Shown piece after piece: positions 45,827 to 54,987 of a DNA stretch of 64,000 bases. Position 1 is the first letter of the stretch; every line of letters begins with the position of its first letter. This stretch comes from Arthrobacter sp. EPSL27 (GTDB taxonomy: Bacteria > Actinomycetota > Actinomycetes > Actinomycetales > Micrococcaceae): positions 186,001 to 250,000 of the forward strand of contig NZ_LNUT01000003.1 in assembly GCF_001512305.1 (NCBI RefSeq). The letters are read 5' to 3'. The notes under the pieces are model-generated. The model saw only the letters and a list, made by a program, of their open reading frames with translations. It did no database searches and was not told where the DNA came from. The translations under genes were made by a program, and so were the position numbers.

Positions 45827-47986
45827 ATGTCTTCCACCGATTCAGAGACCTTGAGCGAAAACCCAGAAACACCCTTCCACGACCTGGACCACTACCTCGC
45901 CATCCCGCGTGTCAGCGGCCTGGCGCTGAGTCCCGACGGCAGGCGGCTGGTCACCACGGTGGCCACCCTCAACGCCAAAGGCACCGAGTACGGCACCGCC
46001 CTGTGGGAGCTGGACCCGGAAGGGCACAAACAGGCCCGGCGGATTACCCGCAGCGCGAAAGGCGAGGCGGGTGCTTTGTTCGCCGCCAACGGCGACCTGT
46101 ACTTCACCTCCGCCCGCCCCGACCCGGAAACCTCCGACGCGGACCCCGTGAACGCGTTGTGGATGCTGCCCGCGGACGGCGGCGAGGCACGCGTGGTGCT
46201 CACCCGCGCCGGCGGAGTCAGCGGGCTCCTGGCCGCCAAGGACACCGGCGCCCTCTTCGTCAACGCCTCGGTGCTGGCGGGATCGACGGACGAGGACAGC
46301 GACGAGGAACGCCGCAAGGCGCGCAAGGACAACAAAGTCGCCGCCATCCTGCACAGCGGCTACCCCGTCCGCTACTGGGACGCTGACCTGGGCCCCGCCC
46401 AGCCGAGGCTCTTCGCCGTCGAGCCGGGACCGGAGCCGGAACCCGGCAAGCCCGCAACCGTGGACGCCGCGGCGCCGCTCGCGCTCCGCAACCTCACGCC
46501 CGACGCCGGCAGCGGGCTCCGCGACGCGGACGCCGTGGTCAGCCCGGACGGGGCCACCATCTACACCAGCTTCAGCAAGCCGCTGGCCCGCGCCGATTCC
46601 CGGTCCGTCCTGGTCGCGATCGACGTCGCCACCGGCACCCGCAGGGTCCTGCTGGACACCGACGGCATGAGCTACTTCCCCGGCCCCGTCAGCCCGGACA
46701 ACCGGACCCTGGTGGTTATGAGCGAGAGCGACACCGCCCCGGCGGCCGCACCGCAGGTCAAGCTGCACCTGCTGGACGTGTCCGGTAACGTGCCCGCCAG
46801 CGGCTCCGCCCTGACGCCCCTCGCGCACGACTGGGACCGCTGGCCGCGGCCTGCCGCGTGGCTCCCGGACGGCTCGGCCGTGCTGGTCACCGCCGACGAG
46901 GACGGCGCCTCCCCGGTCTTCCGGATCAGCGTGGGCGCAGACGCGGCAACCGGCGCAGACGGGGCAACCGGCGCAGACGGGGGAACCGGGCAGGTGGTCC
47001 GGCTGACCCCGGACGCCGCCGCCTACACCGACGTGGTGGTCGCCCCGGACGGAAAAACCGCCTACGCGCTGCGCAGCTCCTACGAGTTCCCAGCCGAAGC
47101 GGTGCGGATCGACCTCGCCGGCGGCGGCGTGGTCCGGCTCCCCGCCCCCGCAGAGCGTCCCCGCTACCAGGGCTCACTGGAGCGGGTGGAGACGGCGGCG
47201 GCCGACGGGACCCGCGTGCCGGCCTACCTGGCACTGCCCGAAGGTGCCTCCGCAGGAAACCCGGCACCGCTGCTGCTCTGGATCCACGGCGGCCCCTTGG
47301 GCTCGTGGAACGCCTGGACGTGGCGCTGGAACCCGTGGCTGCTGGTGGCCCGCGGCTACGCCGTGCTGCTGCCGGACCCGGCACTGTCCACCGGCTACGG
47401 CCAGCACCACATCCAGCGCGGCTGGGGCGAATGGGGCAAAGCCCCCTTCACAGACCTTATGGCCATCACCGACGCCGTGGTGCAGCGGCCGGACATCGAC
47501 GAGACCCGCACGGCTGCCATGGGCGGCTCGTTCGGCGGCTACATGGCCAACTGGGTGGCCGGCCAGACCGGCCGGTTCAAGGCAATCGTCACCCACGCCA
47601 GCCTGTGGGCCCTGGACCAGTTCGGCCCCACCACGGACGCCGCGCAGTACTGGCTCAAGGAAATGACGGCGGACATGGCGCTGGCGAACTCCCCGCACCT
47701 GCACGTGGAGAACATCAGCACCCCCATGCTCGTCATCCACGGCGACAAGGACTACCGCGTGCCGATCGGCGAGGGCCTGCGCCTCTGGTACGAACTCCTA
47801 TCCAAGTCGCAGCTGGCCGCGGACGAAAACGGTGAGACCGAGCACCGCTTCCTCTACTTCCCGGACGAGAACCACTGGATCCTGCAGCCCCAGCACGCCA
47901 AGGTCTGGTACGGCGTCGTGGAGCACTTCCTCGCCAGGAACCTGCTCGACAAGGACCTGCCGGTCCCGGCGGAACTGGGTCTCTAG
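45827..47986 (+). CDS. S9-family prolyl oligopeptidase-type peptidase
   Basis: 719 residues. An N-terminal beta-propeller of about 450 residues (LSPDGRRLVTTVATL, VSPDGATIYTSF, VAPDGKTAYAL blades) leads to the C-terminal hydrolase: LLLWIHGGPLGSWNAW, the catalytic Ser in MGGSFGGYMANW, and the His in FPDENHWILQPQH, with Asp in VIHGDKDYRVP. It cleaves short peptides, often after proline or acylated residues. Propeller residues about 370-388 show a short in-frame repeat (GADGATGADGGTG). ATG 45827 is chosen; AGGAGG lies 14 bases upstream, so an upstream start cannot be excluded. Confidence 0.92.
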   Translation: MSSTDSETLSENPETPFHDLDHYLAIPRVSGLALSPDGRRLVTTVATLNAKGTEYGTALWELDPEGHKQARRITRSAKGEAGALFAANGDLYFTSARPDPETSDADPVNALWMLPADGGEARVVLTRAGGVSGLLAAKDTGALFVNASVLAGSTDEDSDEERRKARKDNKVAAILHSGYPVRYWDADLGPAQPRLFAVEPGPEPEPGKPATVDAAAPLALRNLTPDAGSGLRDADAVVSPDGATIYTSFSKPLARADSRSVLVAIDVATGTRRVLLDTDGMSYFPGPVSPDNRTLVVMSESDTAPAAAPQVKLHLLDVSGNVPASGSALTPLAHDWDRWPRPAAWLPDGSAVLVTADEDGASPVFRISVGADAATGADGATGADGGTGQVVRLTPDAAAYTDVVVAPDGKTAYALRSSYEFPAEAVRIDLAGGGVVRLPAPAERPRYQGSLERVETAAADGTRVPAYLALPEGASAGNPAPLLLWIHGGPLGSWNAWTWRWNPWLLVARGYAVLLPDPALSTGYGQHHIQRGWGEWGKAPFTDLMAITDAVVQRPDIDETRTAAMGGSFGGYMANWVAGQTGRFKAIVTHASLWALDQFGPTTDAAQYWLKEMTADMALANSPHLHVENISTPMLVIHGDKDYRVPIGEGLRLWYELLSKSQLAADENGETEHRFLYFPDENHWILQPQHAKVWYGVVEHFLARNLLDKDLPVPAELGL

Positions 47987-48001
47987 GTTCGCCTTCGGCT
48001 C

Positions 48002-48074
48002 GGAGGCTGGGACATTTACCGCGTGCTCGCTCGTTCCTCGCTTAGACGCACGCTACGTAAATGTCCCAGCCTCC
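48002..48074. repeat. 18-bp perfect inverted repeat between the S9 peptidase and the GNAT gene
   Basis: GGAGGCTGGGACATTTAC at 48002-48019 pairs perfectly with 48057-48074. The 37-base interior has a second 6-bp pairing, GCGTGC/GCACGC. It begins 15 bp after the S9 stop codon. No T-run follows, so termination would be unusual; a dispersed cruciform repeat is an alternative. Confidence 0.75.
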
Positions 48075-48134
48075 TCCGCCTTGTGCGTCAGTCACCCCGC
48101 CCAATCCTCATTCGGAGGGACGACCGGCCCCCAC

Positions 48135-48146
48135 TAGGATTGGGCT
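48135..48146 (+). promoter_or_regulatory. -10 element of a probable leaderless promoter
   Basis: TAGGAT at 48135-48140 lies 6 bases before the GTG start of the acetyltransferase gene, and no ribosome site is visible. Confidence 0.35.
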
Positions 48147-48656
48147 GTGACTGAGACAATCCGCATCCGCCCCGCCCGCACCAGCGACGTCGGGGCGATC
48201 AAAACCCTGGTGGCGCCCCTGGCCGACCAGCGGATTCTCATGGCCAAGGAAACAGTGGCCTACTACGAAAGCCTGCAGGAGTTCCGGATCGCCGAGTCAC
48301 CCGAGGGTGAAGTGATCGGCTGCGGAGCGCTGCACGTTATGTGGGAGGACCTCGCCGAAGTGCGCACGCTCGCGGCGTCGGACGCCTGGCGCGGGAAGGG
48401 CGTGGGCCACCTGCTGGTGGAGCGGCTGTTGGAGGAAGCCCGCGCCCTGGGCGTCTCCCGCGTGTTCTGCCTGACGTTTGAGGTGGACTTTTTCAAGAAG
48501 CACGGGTTTGAGGTCATGGCCGACCAGACCGCCGTCGACCCTGTGGTCTATTCGGAACTCCTTCGCTCCCATGACGAAGGCGTGGCCGAATTCCTGGACC
48601 TGGCCCGGGTCAAACCCAACACCCTCGGCAATACCCGGATGATCAAGGTCCTCTGA
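48147..48656 (+). CDS. GNAT N-acetyltransferase, ArgA-like
   Basis: 169 residues of the GNAT fold: IRIRPARTSDVGAIKTLV at the start, the acetyl-CoA loop region VRTLAASDAWRGKGVGHLLVERL (as AWRGKGVGHLLVERL), and VFCLTFEVDFFKKHGFEVM. The length and the FFKKHGF segment match the short actinobacterial N-acetylglutamate synthase (M. tuberculosis Rv2747 type), which starts arginine synthesis. No arginine gene lies nearby, so the name is withheld. GTG 48147 is the start. Confidence 0.8.
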   Translation: MTETIRIRPARTSDVGAIKTLVAPLADQRILMAKETVAYYESLQEFRIAESPEGEVIGCGALHVMWEDLAEVRTLAASDAWRGKGVGHLLVERLLEEARALGVSRVFCLTFEVDFFKKHGFEVMADQTAVDPVVYSELLRSHDEGVAEFLDLARVKPNTLGNTRMIKVL

Positions 48657-49143
48657 GGGGTGCCCCTGATAGGGCAACCCGGGCCTTCCCATCAATAAAC
48701 TTGATGGATAAACTGGCTCCGGTCCAGGGGGTGGACCGCCCAACGTCCGGAGGCAAGAAATTGCACGATCACGCGATTTTTCCAGATTTCTCTGCATTCC
48801 AAATGACCGTTGCAGCACCGGCTGCTGGCACCCGGGTGCCCGGTGACCGGATAGAACCGCCGGCAGGCCCGGCGCCGGTCCATCAGCCCCATCCGGGCCC
48901 GGGGGCCGGAACCAGCCCGGGCCGCCTCGACGCCCCGCCGTTCTCCTGGCTGGGCAGCGACGCCTGGCCGAGCTTCCCGCCGGGCGGATAAACACGCTGA
49001 GGGGCGCCGGACCAGGGGTCGATGGCGGTCCGAGGGAACCCCAAGTTCGGCGTGAGAGGTTGGAAAACCGGAGCCTACCGCTGGCAGGGCCCCGGTAGTA
49101 GGGTCTAAGCAAGCAGCCAGGACACCATCCAGGGAGCACAGCC
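48657..49143. other. 487-bp region without a convincing gene
   Basis: Only a 96-codon plus-strand open frame (from 48701) is present; it has no ribosome site, is Pro/Gly-rich late and has no recognisable domain. TAGGGT near 49099 could be a -10 element for dhaK. Confidence 0.4.
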
Positions 49144-50145
49144 ATGAAGAAACTCATCAATGATCCCCGCGCCGTGGTCGACGAGTCAGTGGAGGGTTTC
49201 GGGCTTGCCCATGCCGACCTCGTGACCGTCTCTGCGGACCCCGCCTACATCGTGCGCAAAGACGCGCCGGTGGCCGGGAAGGTCGGGCTCGTCTCCGGCG
49301 GCGGCAGCGGCCACGAGCCGCTGCACGGCGGCTACGTCGGTATGGGAATGCTCGACGCCGCGGTGCCGGGCGCTGTCTTCACCTCGCCCACGCCGGACCA
49401 GATCCTTCCGGCCACCCTCGCCGTCAACTCAGGCGCCGGCGTCGTACATATCGTGAAGAACTACACCGGCGACGTGCTCAACTTCGAGACCGCCGCGGAG
49501 CTTGCCCAGGCCGAAGGCGTGGAGGTCCGCACCGTGCTGGTCAACGACGACGTCGCCGTGGAGGATTCGCTGTACACCGCCGGGCGCCGGGGCGTCGGCG
49601 GAACGGTTCTGGTGGAGAAGATCGCCGGCGCCGCCGCCGAACGCGGGGACAGCCTGGACGCCGTGGCCGCCGTCGGCGACCGGGTCAACCAGAACGTGCG
49701 CAGCATGGGCGTCGCGCTGACGGCCTGCACCGTCCCGCACGCCGGGGCGCCAAGCTTTGTCCTTGAGGAAAACGAAATTGAGATCGGGATCGGCATCCAC
49801 GGCGAGCCCGGCCGGCACCGCATTGCCATGGAGAACGCGGACGGCATCACCGACCGCCTGCTGGAGCCGGTGGTCAGTGACCTGGGCCTGGCCTCCGGGG
49901 ACAAGGTGCTCCTGTTCGTCAACGGCATGGGCGGCACCCCGCAGAGCGAGCTCTACATCGTTTACCGCCGGGCGGCGCAGCAGCTGGCCGGGAAGGGCAT
50001 CACCGTGGCGCGCTCGCTGGTGGGCAACTACATCACCTCCCTCGAAATGCAGGGCTGCTCCATCACCGTCCTGCGCCTCGATGATGAGATGACGGCGCTC
50101 TGGGATGCGCCGGTCCACACCCCGGCCCTCCGCTGGGGCGTCTGA
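49144..50145 (+). CDS. dhaK: Dihydroxyacetone kinase subunit DhaK
   Basis: 333 residues. It carries [24 protein letters not shown] near the N-terminus (as [16 protein letters not shown]), which includes dihydroxyacetone contacts and the early conserved His, and later [10 protein letters not shown] with the substrate-binding His. DhaK binds dihydroxyacetone and receives phosphate via DhaL. ATG 49144 has a GGGAG ribosome site. First gene of dhaKLM, 2 bp before dhaL. Confidence 0.96.
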   Translation: MKKLINDPRAVVDESVEGFGLAHADLVTVSADPAYIVRKDAPVAGKVGLVSGGGSGHEPLHGGYVGMGMLDAAVPGAVFTSPTPDQILPATLAVNSGAGVVHIVKNYTGDVLNFETAAELAQAEGVEVRTVLVNDDVAVEDSLYTAGRRGVGGTVLVEKIAGAAAERGDSLDAVAAVGDRVNQNVRSMGVALTACTVPHAGAPSFVLEENEIEIGIGIHGEPGRHRIAMENADGITDRLLEPVVSDLGLASGDKVLLFVNGMGGTPQSELYIVYRRAAQQLAGKGITVARSLVGNYITSLEMQGCSITVLRLDDEMTALWDAPVHTPALRWGV

Positions 50146-50147
50146 CC

Positions 50148-50774
50148 GTGGGGCTGGATGTCCAGTGGGCACTGCGGTGGCTGGCTCTCTCCGCCGAGGC
50201 CATGGCGGAGCACCGCGAAGAGCTCATCGAACTGGACCGGCCGATCGGCGACTCGGACCACGGCGAGAACATGGACCGCGGCTTCAAGGCCGTGATGGTC
50301 AAGATTGCGGAGGCGCCGCCGGAGACGGCGGGCGCGGCGCTCAAAATGACCGCGATGACCCTGATGTCCAAGGTCGGCGGGGCCGCCGGCCCGCTCTACG
50401 GCACCGCGTTCCTCAGGGCTGCCACGGCGCTGGGCGACGCGGATGACATCGACGCCGCCACCCTCGCCGCGGCGTTCCAGGCCGCCAGGGACGGCATTGT
50501 GGCCCGCGGCAAGGCGGAATCCGGCGACAAAACGATGGTTGACGCCTGGACGCCGGCCGTCGACGCGGCTGTTGCCGCCGCCGGGAACAGCGATGTGCAC
50601 AAGGTCCTGGCCGCCGCCGCGGAGGCTGCGGAGGCCGGTGCTGTTTCCACGGACCCCATGCTCGCCCGAAAGGGACGCGCCAGTTATCTGGGGGAGCGGA
50701 GCATCGGCCACCGGGATCCCGGTGCGGTGTCCACTGCGCTGATCCTGCGGGCCGCCGTCGGGGCAGCCGGATGA
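50148..50774 (+). CDS. dhaL: Dihydroxyacetone kinase subunit DhaL (ADP-binding)
   Basis: 208 residues. The conserved ELDRPIGDSDHGENMDRGF region supplies Mg2+-binding aspartates, and SKVGGAAGPLYGTAFL and SGDKTMVDAWTPA follow, as in DhaL. It holds ADP as a bound cofactor and passes phosphate from DhaM to the substrate on DhaK. GTG 50148 is the start; the stop overlaps the dhaM start by 4 bp. Confidence 0.95.
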   Translation: MGLDVQWALRWLALSAEAMAEHREELIELDRPIGDSDHGENMDRGFKAVMVKIAEAPPETAGAALKMTAMTLMSKVGGAAGPLYGTAFLRAATALGDADDIDAATLAAAFQAARDGIVARGKAESGDKTMVDAWTPAVDAAVAAAGNSDVHKVLAAAAEAAEAGAVSTDPMLARKGRASYLGERSIGHRDPGAVSTALILRAAVGAAG

Positions 50775-51445
50775 CGGTCAAGCTCGTCGTCGTCTCCCAT
50801 AGTGAAAAAATCGCCGACGGCGCCGTCGAGCTGGCGGCCCAGATGGCCCCCGACGTCCTGATCCTCGCGGCGGGCGGCACCGACGACGGCCGGATCGGCA
50901 CCAGCCTCGAGCGGGTCATGGCGGCGCTGGAACAGGCGGGGGACGCCAACGCGGACGGCACCGTGGTCCTGACGGACCTGGGGTCGGCCGTGATGACGGC
51001 CGAATCCGCCGTGGAATTCCTGGCGGACCCCGCCTCCGTGCTGCTCGCCGATGCGCCCCTCATCGAAGGGCTGGTTGCGGCGGCCGTGGCCGCCCAGACC
51101 GGTGCGGACGCCGCGGCCGTCAAGGAAGCGGCGGAGGCTGTTTACCGGCCGCCGGCCGCGCCCGCCCACCCGCACGGGCACCTGGCCGCGGAGGCCACGG
51201 GGGACTTCGAGCTCGTCAACCAGGCCGGCATGCACGCCCGCCCGGCAGCGAAAATCGCCGGCGGGCTGTCCGGGATGGACGCCGAGGTGACCATCAACGG
51301 CGCCGACGGCGCGTCGATGACGGAGCTGATGATGCTCGGCGCAGTCAAGGGCACGGTGCTGCACGTTGAGGCGAGCGGCCCGGACGCCGCAAAGGCTGTG
51401 GACTATTTGCGCGGACTGATCACGGGGGGCTTCGGCGAACCGTAG
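50771..51445 (+). CDS. dhaM: DhaM: PTS EIIA(Man)-HPr phosphocarrier
   Basis: 224 residues in two domains. The N-terminal EIIA-mannose-like domain has VVVSHSEKIADGA with the phosphorylated His, and the C-terminal HPr domain has NQAGMHARPAAKI with its own His. E. coli DhaM carries an extra EI-like domain; it is absent here. It relays phosphate from EI/HPr to DhaL, so the kinase is PTS-dependent rather than ATP-dependent. Confidence 0.94.
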   Translation: MTVKLVVVSHSEKIADGAVELAAQMAPDVLILAAGGTDDGRIGTSLERVMAALEQAGDANADGTVVLTDLGSAVMTAESAVEFLADPASVLLADAPLIEGLVAAAVAAQTGADAAAVKEAAEAVYRPPAAPAHPHGHLAAEATGDFELVNQAGMHARPAAKIAGGLSGMDAEVTINGADGASMTELMMLGAVKGTVLHVEASGPDAAKAVDYLRGLITGGFGEP

Positions 51446-51472
51446 GCCCGCACCCGCCCCAAAGCGGCAGGA

Positions 51473-52483
51473 TCAGGCGGGAAGCCGGAACCCTGCGGGG
51501 TGCAGCTCCGCCAGCCCGTCGCCCAGCAGGCCCGCCAACGCCCGCTCCAGCTGTTCCGGAGCGGGGTTGAGCCGGTGCAGGGCGGCCAGCGGAATGCCGA
51601 TCCCGGCCGGTTCGAAGCCAAGGTCCGTTGCCGGCTGCCGGAACAGCTCCGCGGCCACCGGCGACTCGGCCTCCCGGAGCACCGCCATGACGGCACCGCG
51701 CACCTGGCGGTCCGTGCCGTGCCAGGACTGCCCCTTCGGCGTGTACGTGGGCGGCGGCTCGCCGGCTGCCAGCCAGGCGCAGGAGGCGCTGACCGGGCAT
51801 TCCCGGCACTTCGGCGATCGCGCCGTGCAGACCAGGGCGCCGAGTTCCATGACGGCGGCGTTCCACCGGACCGACGGGCCGGGCCCGGCAGGCAGCGACT
51901 CCGCGGCCAGGCGCATCTCCGCAGCCGTCAGCGCCGGCGACGGGAGGGCGGCGCCGGAGAACAGGCGTGCGTGCACCCGGCGGATATTGGTGTCCACCAC
52001 CGTTTCCCGGCGTCCGAAGGCGAAGGCGGCGACAGCGGCCGCGGTGTAGCTCCCCACTCCCGGCAGCTCCAGCAGTTCCGCGTACGTTCCGGGGACGTTC
52101 CCGCCGTGGTCCGCGCAGATGGCGCCGGCGGCCGCGTGCAGCCGGAGCGCGCGCCGGGGATACCCCAGCCGGCCCCAGGCGCGGACGGCCTCACCGGCGG
52201 GCTCCCGGGCCAGGTCGGACGGCTCCGGCCAGCGCCGCAGCCACTCCTCCCAGACGGGCTGGACGCGCACCACCGGTGTCTGCTGCAGCATGACCTCGCT
52301 CACCAGCACGCCCCACGGCGTGCAGTCGGCATCCCGCCACGGGAGATCGCGGGCGTTCGCGGCAAACCAGTCGGCCAGGGCCTCGTGGATGGCGGGCAGC
52401 GGCAGGGGAGCGGGCTGGTCCGCCGGGCGGCGCGCGGCAGCGGCGGGGGAAGGGGAAGCGGGGGCAACGGCGGGAGCTTTGAT
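51473..52483 (-). CDS. mutY: A/G-specific adenine glycosylase, non-canonical start
   Basis: About 336 residues if it starts near 52483. The catalytic Glu is in VSEVMLQQTPV, the helix-hairpin-helix is LPGVGSYTAAAV with the catalytic Asp in VVDTNIRRV, and the iron-sulfur loop C-x6-C-x2-C-x5-C reads CTARSPKCRECPVSASC. It removes A opposite 8-oxoG. The conserved N-terminus (LADWFAANARDLPWRD) lies upstream of the first usable GTG at 52309, yet no ATG, GTG or TTG occurs between there and the in-frame TAG at 52493-52495. ATC 52481-52483 or a CTG is therefore the likely start unless an indel exists. Divergent from the next gene. Confidence 0.8.
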   Translation of the reverse strand: MKAPAVAPASPSPAAAARRPADQPAPLPLPAIHEALADWFAANARDLPWRDADCTPWGVLVSEVMLQQTPVVRVQPVWEEWLRRWPEPSDLAREPAGEAVRAWGRLGYPRRALRLHAAAGAICADHGGNVPGTYAELLELPGVGSYTAAAVAAFAFGRRETVVDTNIRRVHARLFSGAALPSPALTAAEMRLAAESLPAGPGPSVRWNAAVMELGALVCTARSPKCRECPVSASCAWLAAGEPPPTYTPKGQSWHGTDRQVRGAVMAVLREAESPVAAELFRQPATDLGFEPAGIGIPLAALHRLNPAPEQLERALAGLLGDGLAELHPAGFRLPA

Positions 52484-52567
52484 GGATTCAGCCTAATAGA
52501 TGAGGGCCACAGTCCGCCTGCGGCGTGGGAGGGCCGCATACCCGGCCCGGTTCTCTAGCCTAGAAGG

Positions 52568-53341
52568 ATGGGCACGCATGAGAATTCAGGATCCCGCGGG
52601 TCGAGGGCATCCGGCAGCGGGTCCGCCGCAGGCCGCAGCCCCTCCGGCCCGTCGGCAGGCAAGCCCCCGCGCAAGCCGGCGCCCCAGCCTGCCCGCAAGC
52701 CGGCCCGCAAACCTTTCCGGAAGCCGGTGAGCCCCGTCTACCGCCGCCGCCGGCTGTTCGTGGGCGCCGCCCTGCTCCTGGTCATCGCCGTAGCCATCGG
52801 CGGATTCGCCGCCGTCTCCAGCGTCCTCAACGGCGGCCAGTCCGGCTCGGGCGGGGTAACGTCACCCGCCGGGCAGGAATCGGGACCCGCCGTCGGCCCG
52901 CAACCCACAGCATCCCCTTCGGCCACCCCGTCGGCCACGCCGGAGGGCAACGGCTGCGAGCGGAACCTCGTGACCGTGACCGCAGCGACGGACAAGACTG
53001 TCTATGCGGCCGGTGAGAATCCCCTCCTCACGCTGAAGGTGACCAACGGCAACCGGGTCCCGTGCGAGATCAATATGGGGACGTCGCAGATGGAATTCCT
53101 GGTCACCAGCGGCTCGGACCGGATCTTTTCCTCCACGGACTGCCAGGCGGACGCCACCGACCTGGTAAAGACCATCGCACCGGGCCAGAGTGAAACCGCA
53201 AACTTCCCGTGGCAGCGCAACCGCACGGTCCAGGGCTGCACCCCGATCGACGCCAAGCCCGGGGCGGGCGGGGCGTACTACGTGTTCACCGCACGGCTGG
53301 CGGACAAGACCAGCCCCAAGGCCGTCTTCCAGCTCGACTGA
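52568..53341 (+). CDS. Membrane-anchored extracytoplasmic protein, unknown function
   Basis: 257 residues. A basic, Ser/Pro/Lys-rich cytoplasmic head of about 55 residues with repeated PARKPARKP units precedes one membrane helix (LFVGAALLLVIAVAIGGFAAV). A Thr/Ser/Pro-rich linker (TASPSATPSATP) leads to an extracytoplasmic domain of about 120 residues with four Cys, possibly a beta sandwich. No enzyme motif is seen. ATG 52568 has AGAAGG upstream. Confidence 0.75.
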   Translation: MGTHENSGSRGSRASGSGSAAGRSPSGPSAGKPPRKPAPQPARKPARKPFRKPVSPVYRRRRLFVGAALLLVIAVAIGGFAAVSSVLNGGQSGSGGVTSPAGQESGPAVGPQPTASPSATPSATPEGNGCERNLVTVTAATDKTVYAAGENPLLTLKVTNGNRVPCEINMGTSQMEFLVTSGSDRIFSSTDCQADATDLVKTIAPGQSETANFPWQRNRTVQGCTPIDAKPGAGGAYYVFTARLADKTSPKAVFQLD

Positions 53342-53363
53342 CCGGCAATTAACTGACAGGGAA

Positions 53364-54440
53364 TCAGAGGAAGCGGTCCAGCAGGCTTGCCTCGGCCATC
53401 CGGCTCAGGCCCTCCCGGACCGTCCTGGCGCGCTGGTCGCCGATGCCGTCGACCGTCATGAGGTCATCGATCGTGGCGGCCATTAGGAACTGGAGCCCGC
53501 CGAAGTGGTCCACCAGGCGGTCGGCGACGGCCTTCGGCACCGCCTTCAGGCCGGAAAGCAGCCGGTAGCCGCGCGGCTGGACCACAGCGTCCAGGTTGGC
53601 CTCGCCCCCGGCGAAGCCGACGATCCCTGCGATCTTGCCGAGGTCGATAAGCTCCGTGGGGCCGAGGTTCACCAGTGCTTTCACTGCACGGTCAATGTCC
53701 TCGGCGGAAGCATCCGGGCCGGAGTAGTCGCGGATGATCACGTCGCTGCCGGGGCCCCGGCCGACGGTCAGCTCGTCGAGCTGGAGGGAAAGCAGCCGGC
53801 CGTCCTCGCCGAGCTCCAGCACATACTGCGAGATTTCCTCGGAAATCCGCCGGACCATCTCCTGGCGCTGCAGGGTCACGGCTACATCGCGGACCGTCAC
53901 CATGGCCTCGATTTCCAGCGCGGACAGGGAACTGGTCACCTGGTCGAGGCGGGAGCGGTAGCGTTCCAGGGTGGCCAGGGCCTGGTTGGCGCGGGCCAGG
54001 ACCTTCTCCGAGCCCTCCAGGACGTGCCGCAGCCCGTTCACGTAGAGGGCGATGATCTGCATGGACTGGCTGACCGAAATCACCGGGACGCCGGTCTGGA
54101 TGGCCACCCGCTCGGCCGTGCGGTGCCGGGTGCCGGATTCCTGGGTTTCGATGCTGGAGTCGGGCACCAGCTGGACGGCCGCGCGCAGGATGTTGCTCGC
54201 GTCCTTGTCGCAGATGATGGCGCCGTCCATTTTGGCCAGTTCGCGCAGCCGGGTGGGAGAGAAATCGATCCCGATCTCGAAGCCGCCGGAGCAGATGGAT
54301 TCGATGGTCCGGTCCATGCCCAGCACGATCAGCGCGCCCGTCCGCCCGCGGAGGATGCGCTCCAGGCCGTCGCGGAGGGCGGTACCCGGTGCCACCCGGC
54401 CCAGAGTCGCCTTGAGTGCGTCTTCAGGGCTCCGAGCCAT
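53364..54440 (-). CDS. disA: Diadenylate cyclase DisA
   Basis: 358 residues. The DAC domain has the active-site DGA at 72-74 and RHRTAE at 105-110; a helical spine follows and a C-terminal HhH DNA-binding domain ends TVDGIGDQRARTVREGLSRM. It makes c-di-AMP from two ATP and scans DNA for branched structures. ATG 54440 is preferred over the ATG at 54446 since AAGGGA then has a 6-base spacing. radA, its usual neighbour, is not adjacent; mobile DNA starts about 450 bp upstream. Confidence 0.95.
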   Translation of the reverse strand: MARSPEDALKATLGRVAPGTALRDGLERILRGRTGALIVLGMDRTIESICSGGFEIGIDFSPTRLRELAKMDGAIICDKDASNILRAAVQLVPDSSIETQESGTRHRTAERVAIQTGVPVISVSQSMQIIALYVNGLRHVLEGSEKVLARANQALATLERYRSRLDQVTSSLSALEIEAMVTVRDVAVTLQRQEMVRRISEEISQYVLELGEDGRLLSLQLDELTVGRGPGSDVIIRDYSGPDASAEDIDRAVKALVNLGPTELIDLGKIAGIVGFAGGEANLDAVVQPRGYRLLSGLKAVPKAVADRLVDHFGGLQFLMAATIDDLMTVDGIGDQRARTVREGLSRMAEASLLDRFL

Positions 54441-54703
54441 AGACATTCCCTTCAAAGGTGCGGGCATCAGCCTGCAAGTGCACCGGTTGCCAGTGGTCTT
54501 CCGGTGTTTTACCCGTGTTTTACCAGTGGTGCCGGCAGGATCAAAAGTACTCGGTTCCCCGCTCTCACCATAGTAGAGGTAAAGCAGGCCAACTTCCGCA
54601 CGGACAAGCCCCAAAGTGGCCCACTGCGACGTTCCACCGGACGCTTCCGGACTGCTCCCGCGGGGCCGTTCCCAAACCGCACTTTTGCCCCCATGATTCC
54701 GCC

Positions 54704-54757
54704 GGCCCGGCCCGGCCCGGCCCGGCCCGGCCCGGCCCGGCCCGGCCCGGCCCGGTC
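54704..54757. repeat. GGCCC pentanucleotide microsatellite upstream of disA
   Basis: Ten uninterrupted GGCCC units at 54704-54753, then a degenerate unit. The stretch 54441-54906 has no gene; all six frames run through the repeat as low-complexity peptides. A TACCTCTACTATGG-type AT-rich spot near 54570 could hold a disA promoter on the minus strand. Confidence 0.85.
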
Positions 54758-54893
54758 CGGTACGGCTGCAACCGTGCGCTGCGGGTAGTCGAAGGCCCGG
54801 GTCAGACCCTGACGCTGCCGGCGCAGGCTCATGGCCGCGAAAAGACAACTGATCCCGGCGGTCCTGACGCCGAATTATGAATCCGGGTTGAAT

Positions 54894-54987
54894 GGACACA
54901 GCCTAATCACGCTGCGGTGTTGTGGTGTTGGGGGTGGAAGTAGTGGTTGCGGCGGGGTGTTTGGTGGGGGTCGATGTGGGGTGGCGG
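54894..54987. repeat. Left copy of a direct repeat: 3' end of a DUF222/HNH gene
   Basis: About 95 bp related to 57722-57817; the core 54931-54987 differs from 57761-57817 by about one base. It encodes, in the same frame, the same final peptide PPPHIDPHQ.PRRNHYFHP as the intact HNH gene. It is a 3' remnant of an HNH gene paralogue. Confidence 0.8.

Noticed and set aside
48701..48991. 96-codon open frame in the gap before dhaK
   Set aside because: No ribosome site and no domain; Pro/Gly-rich end. Left as intergenic.
52300..52539. Reverse open frame from an ATG at 52539 as the mutY start
   Set aside because: It is in another frame and encodes Pro/Leu-rich sequence; the conserved MutY N-terminus is in the 52483 frame.
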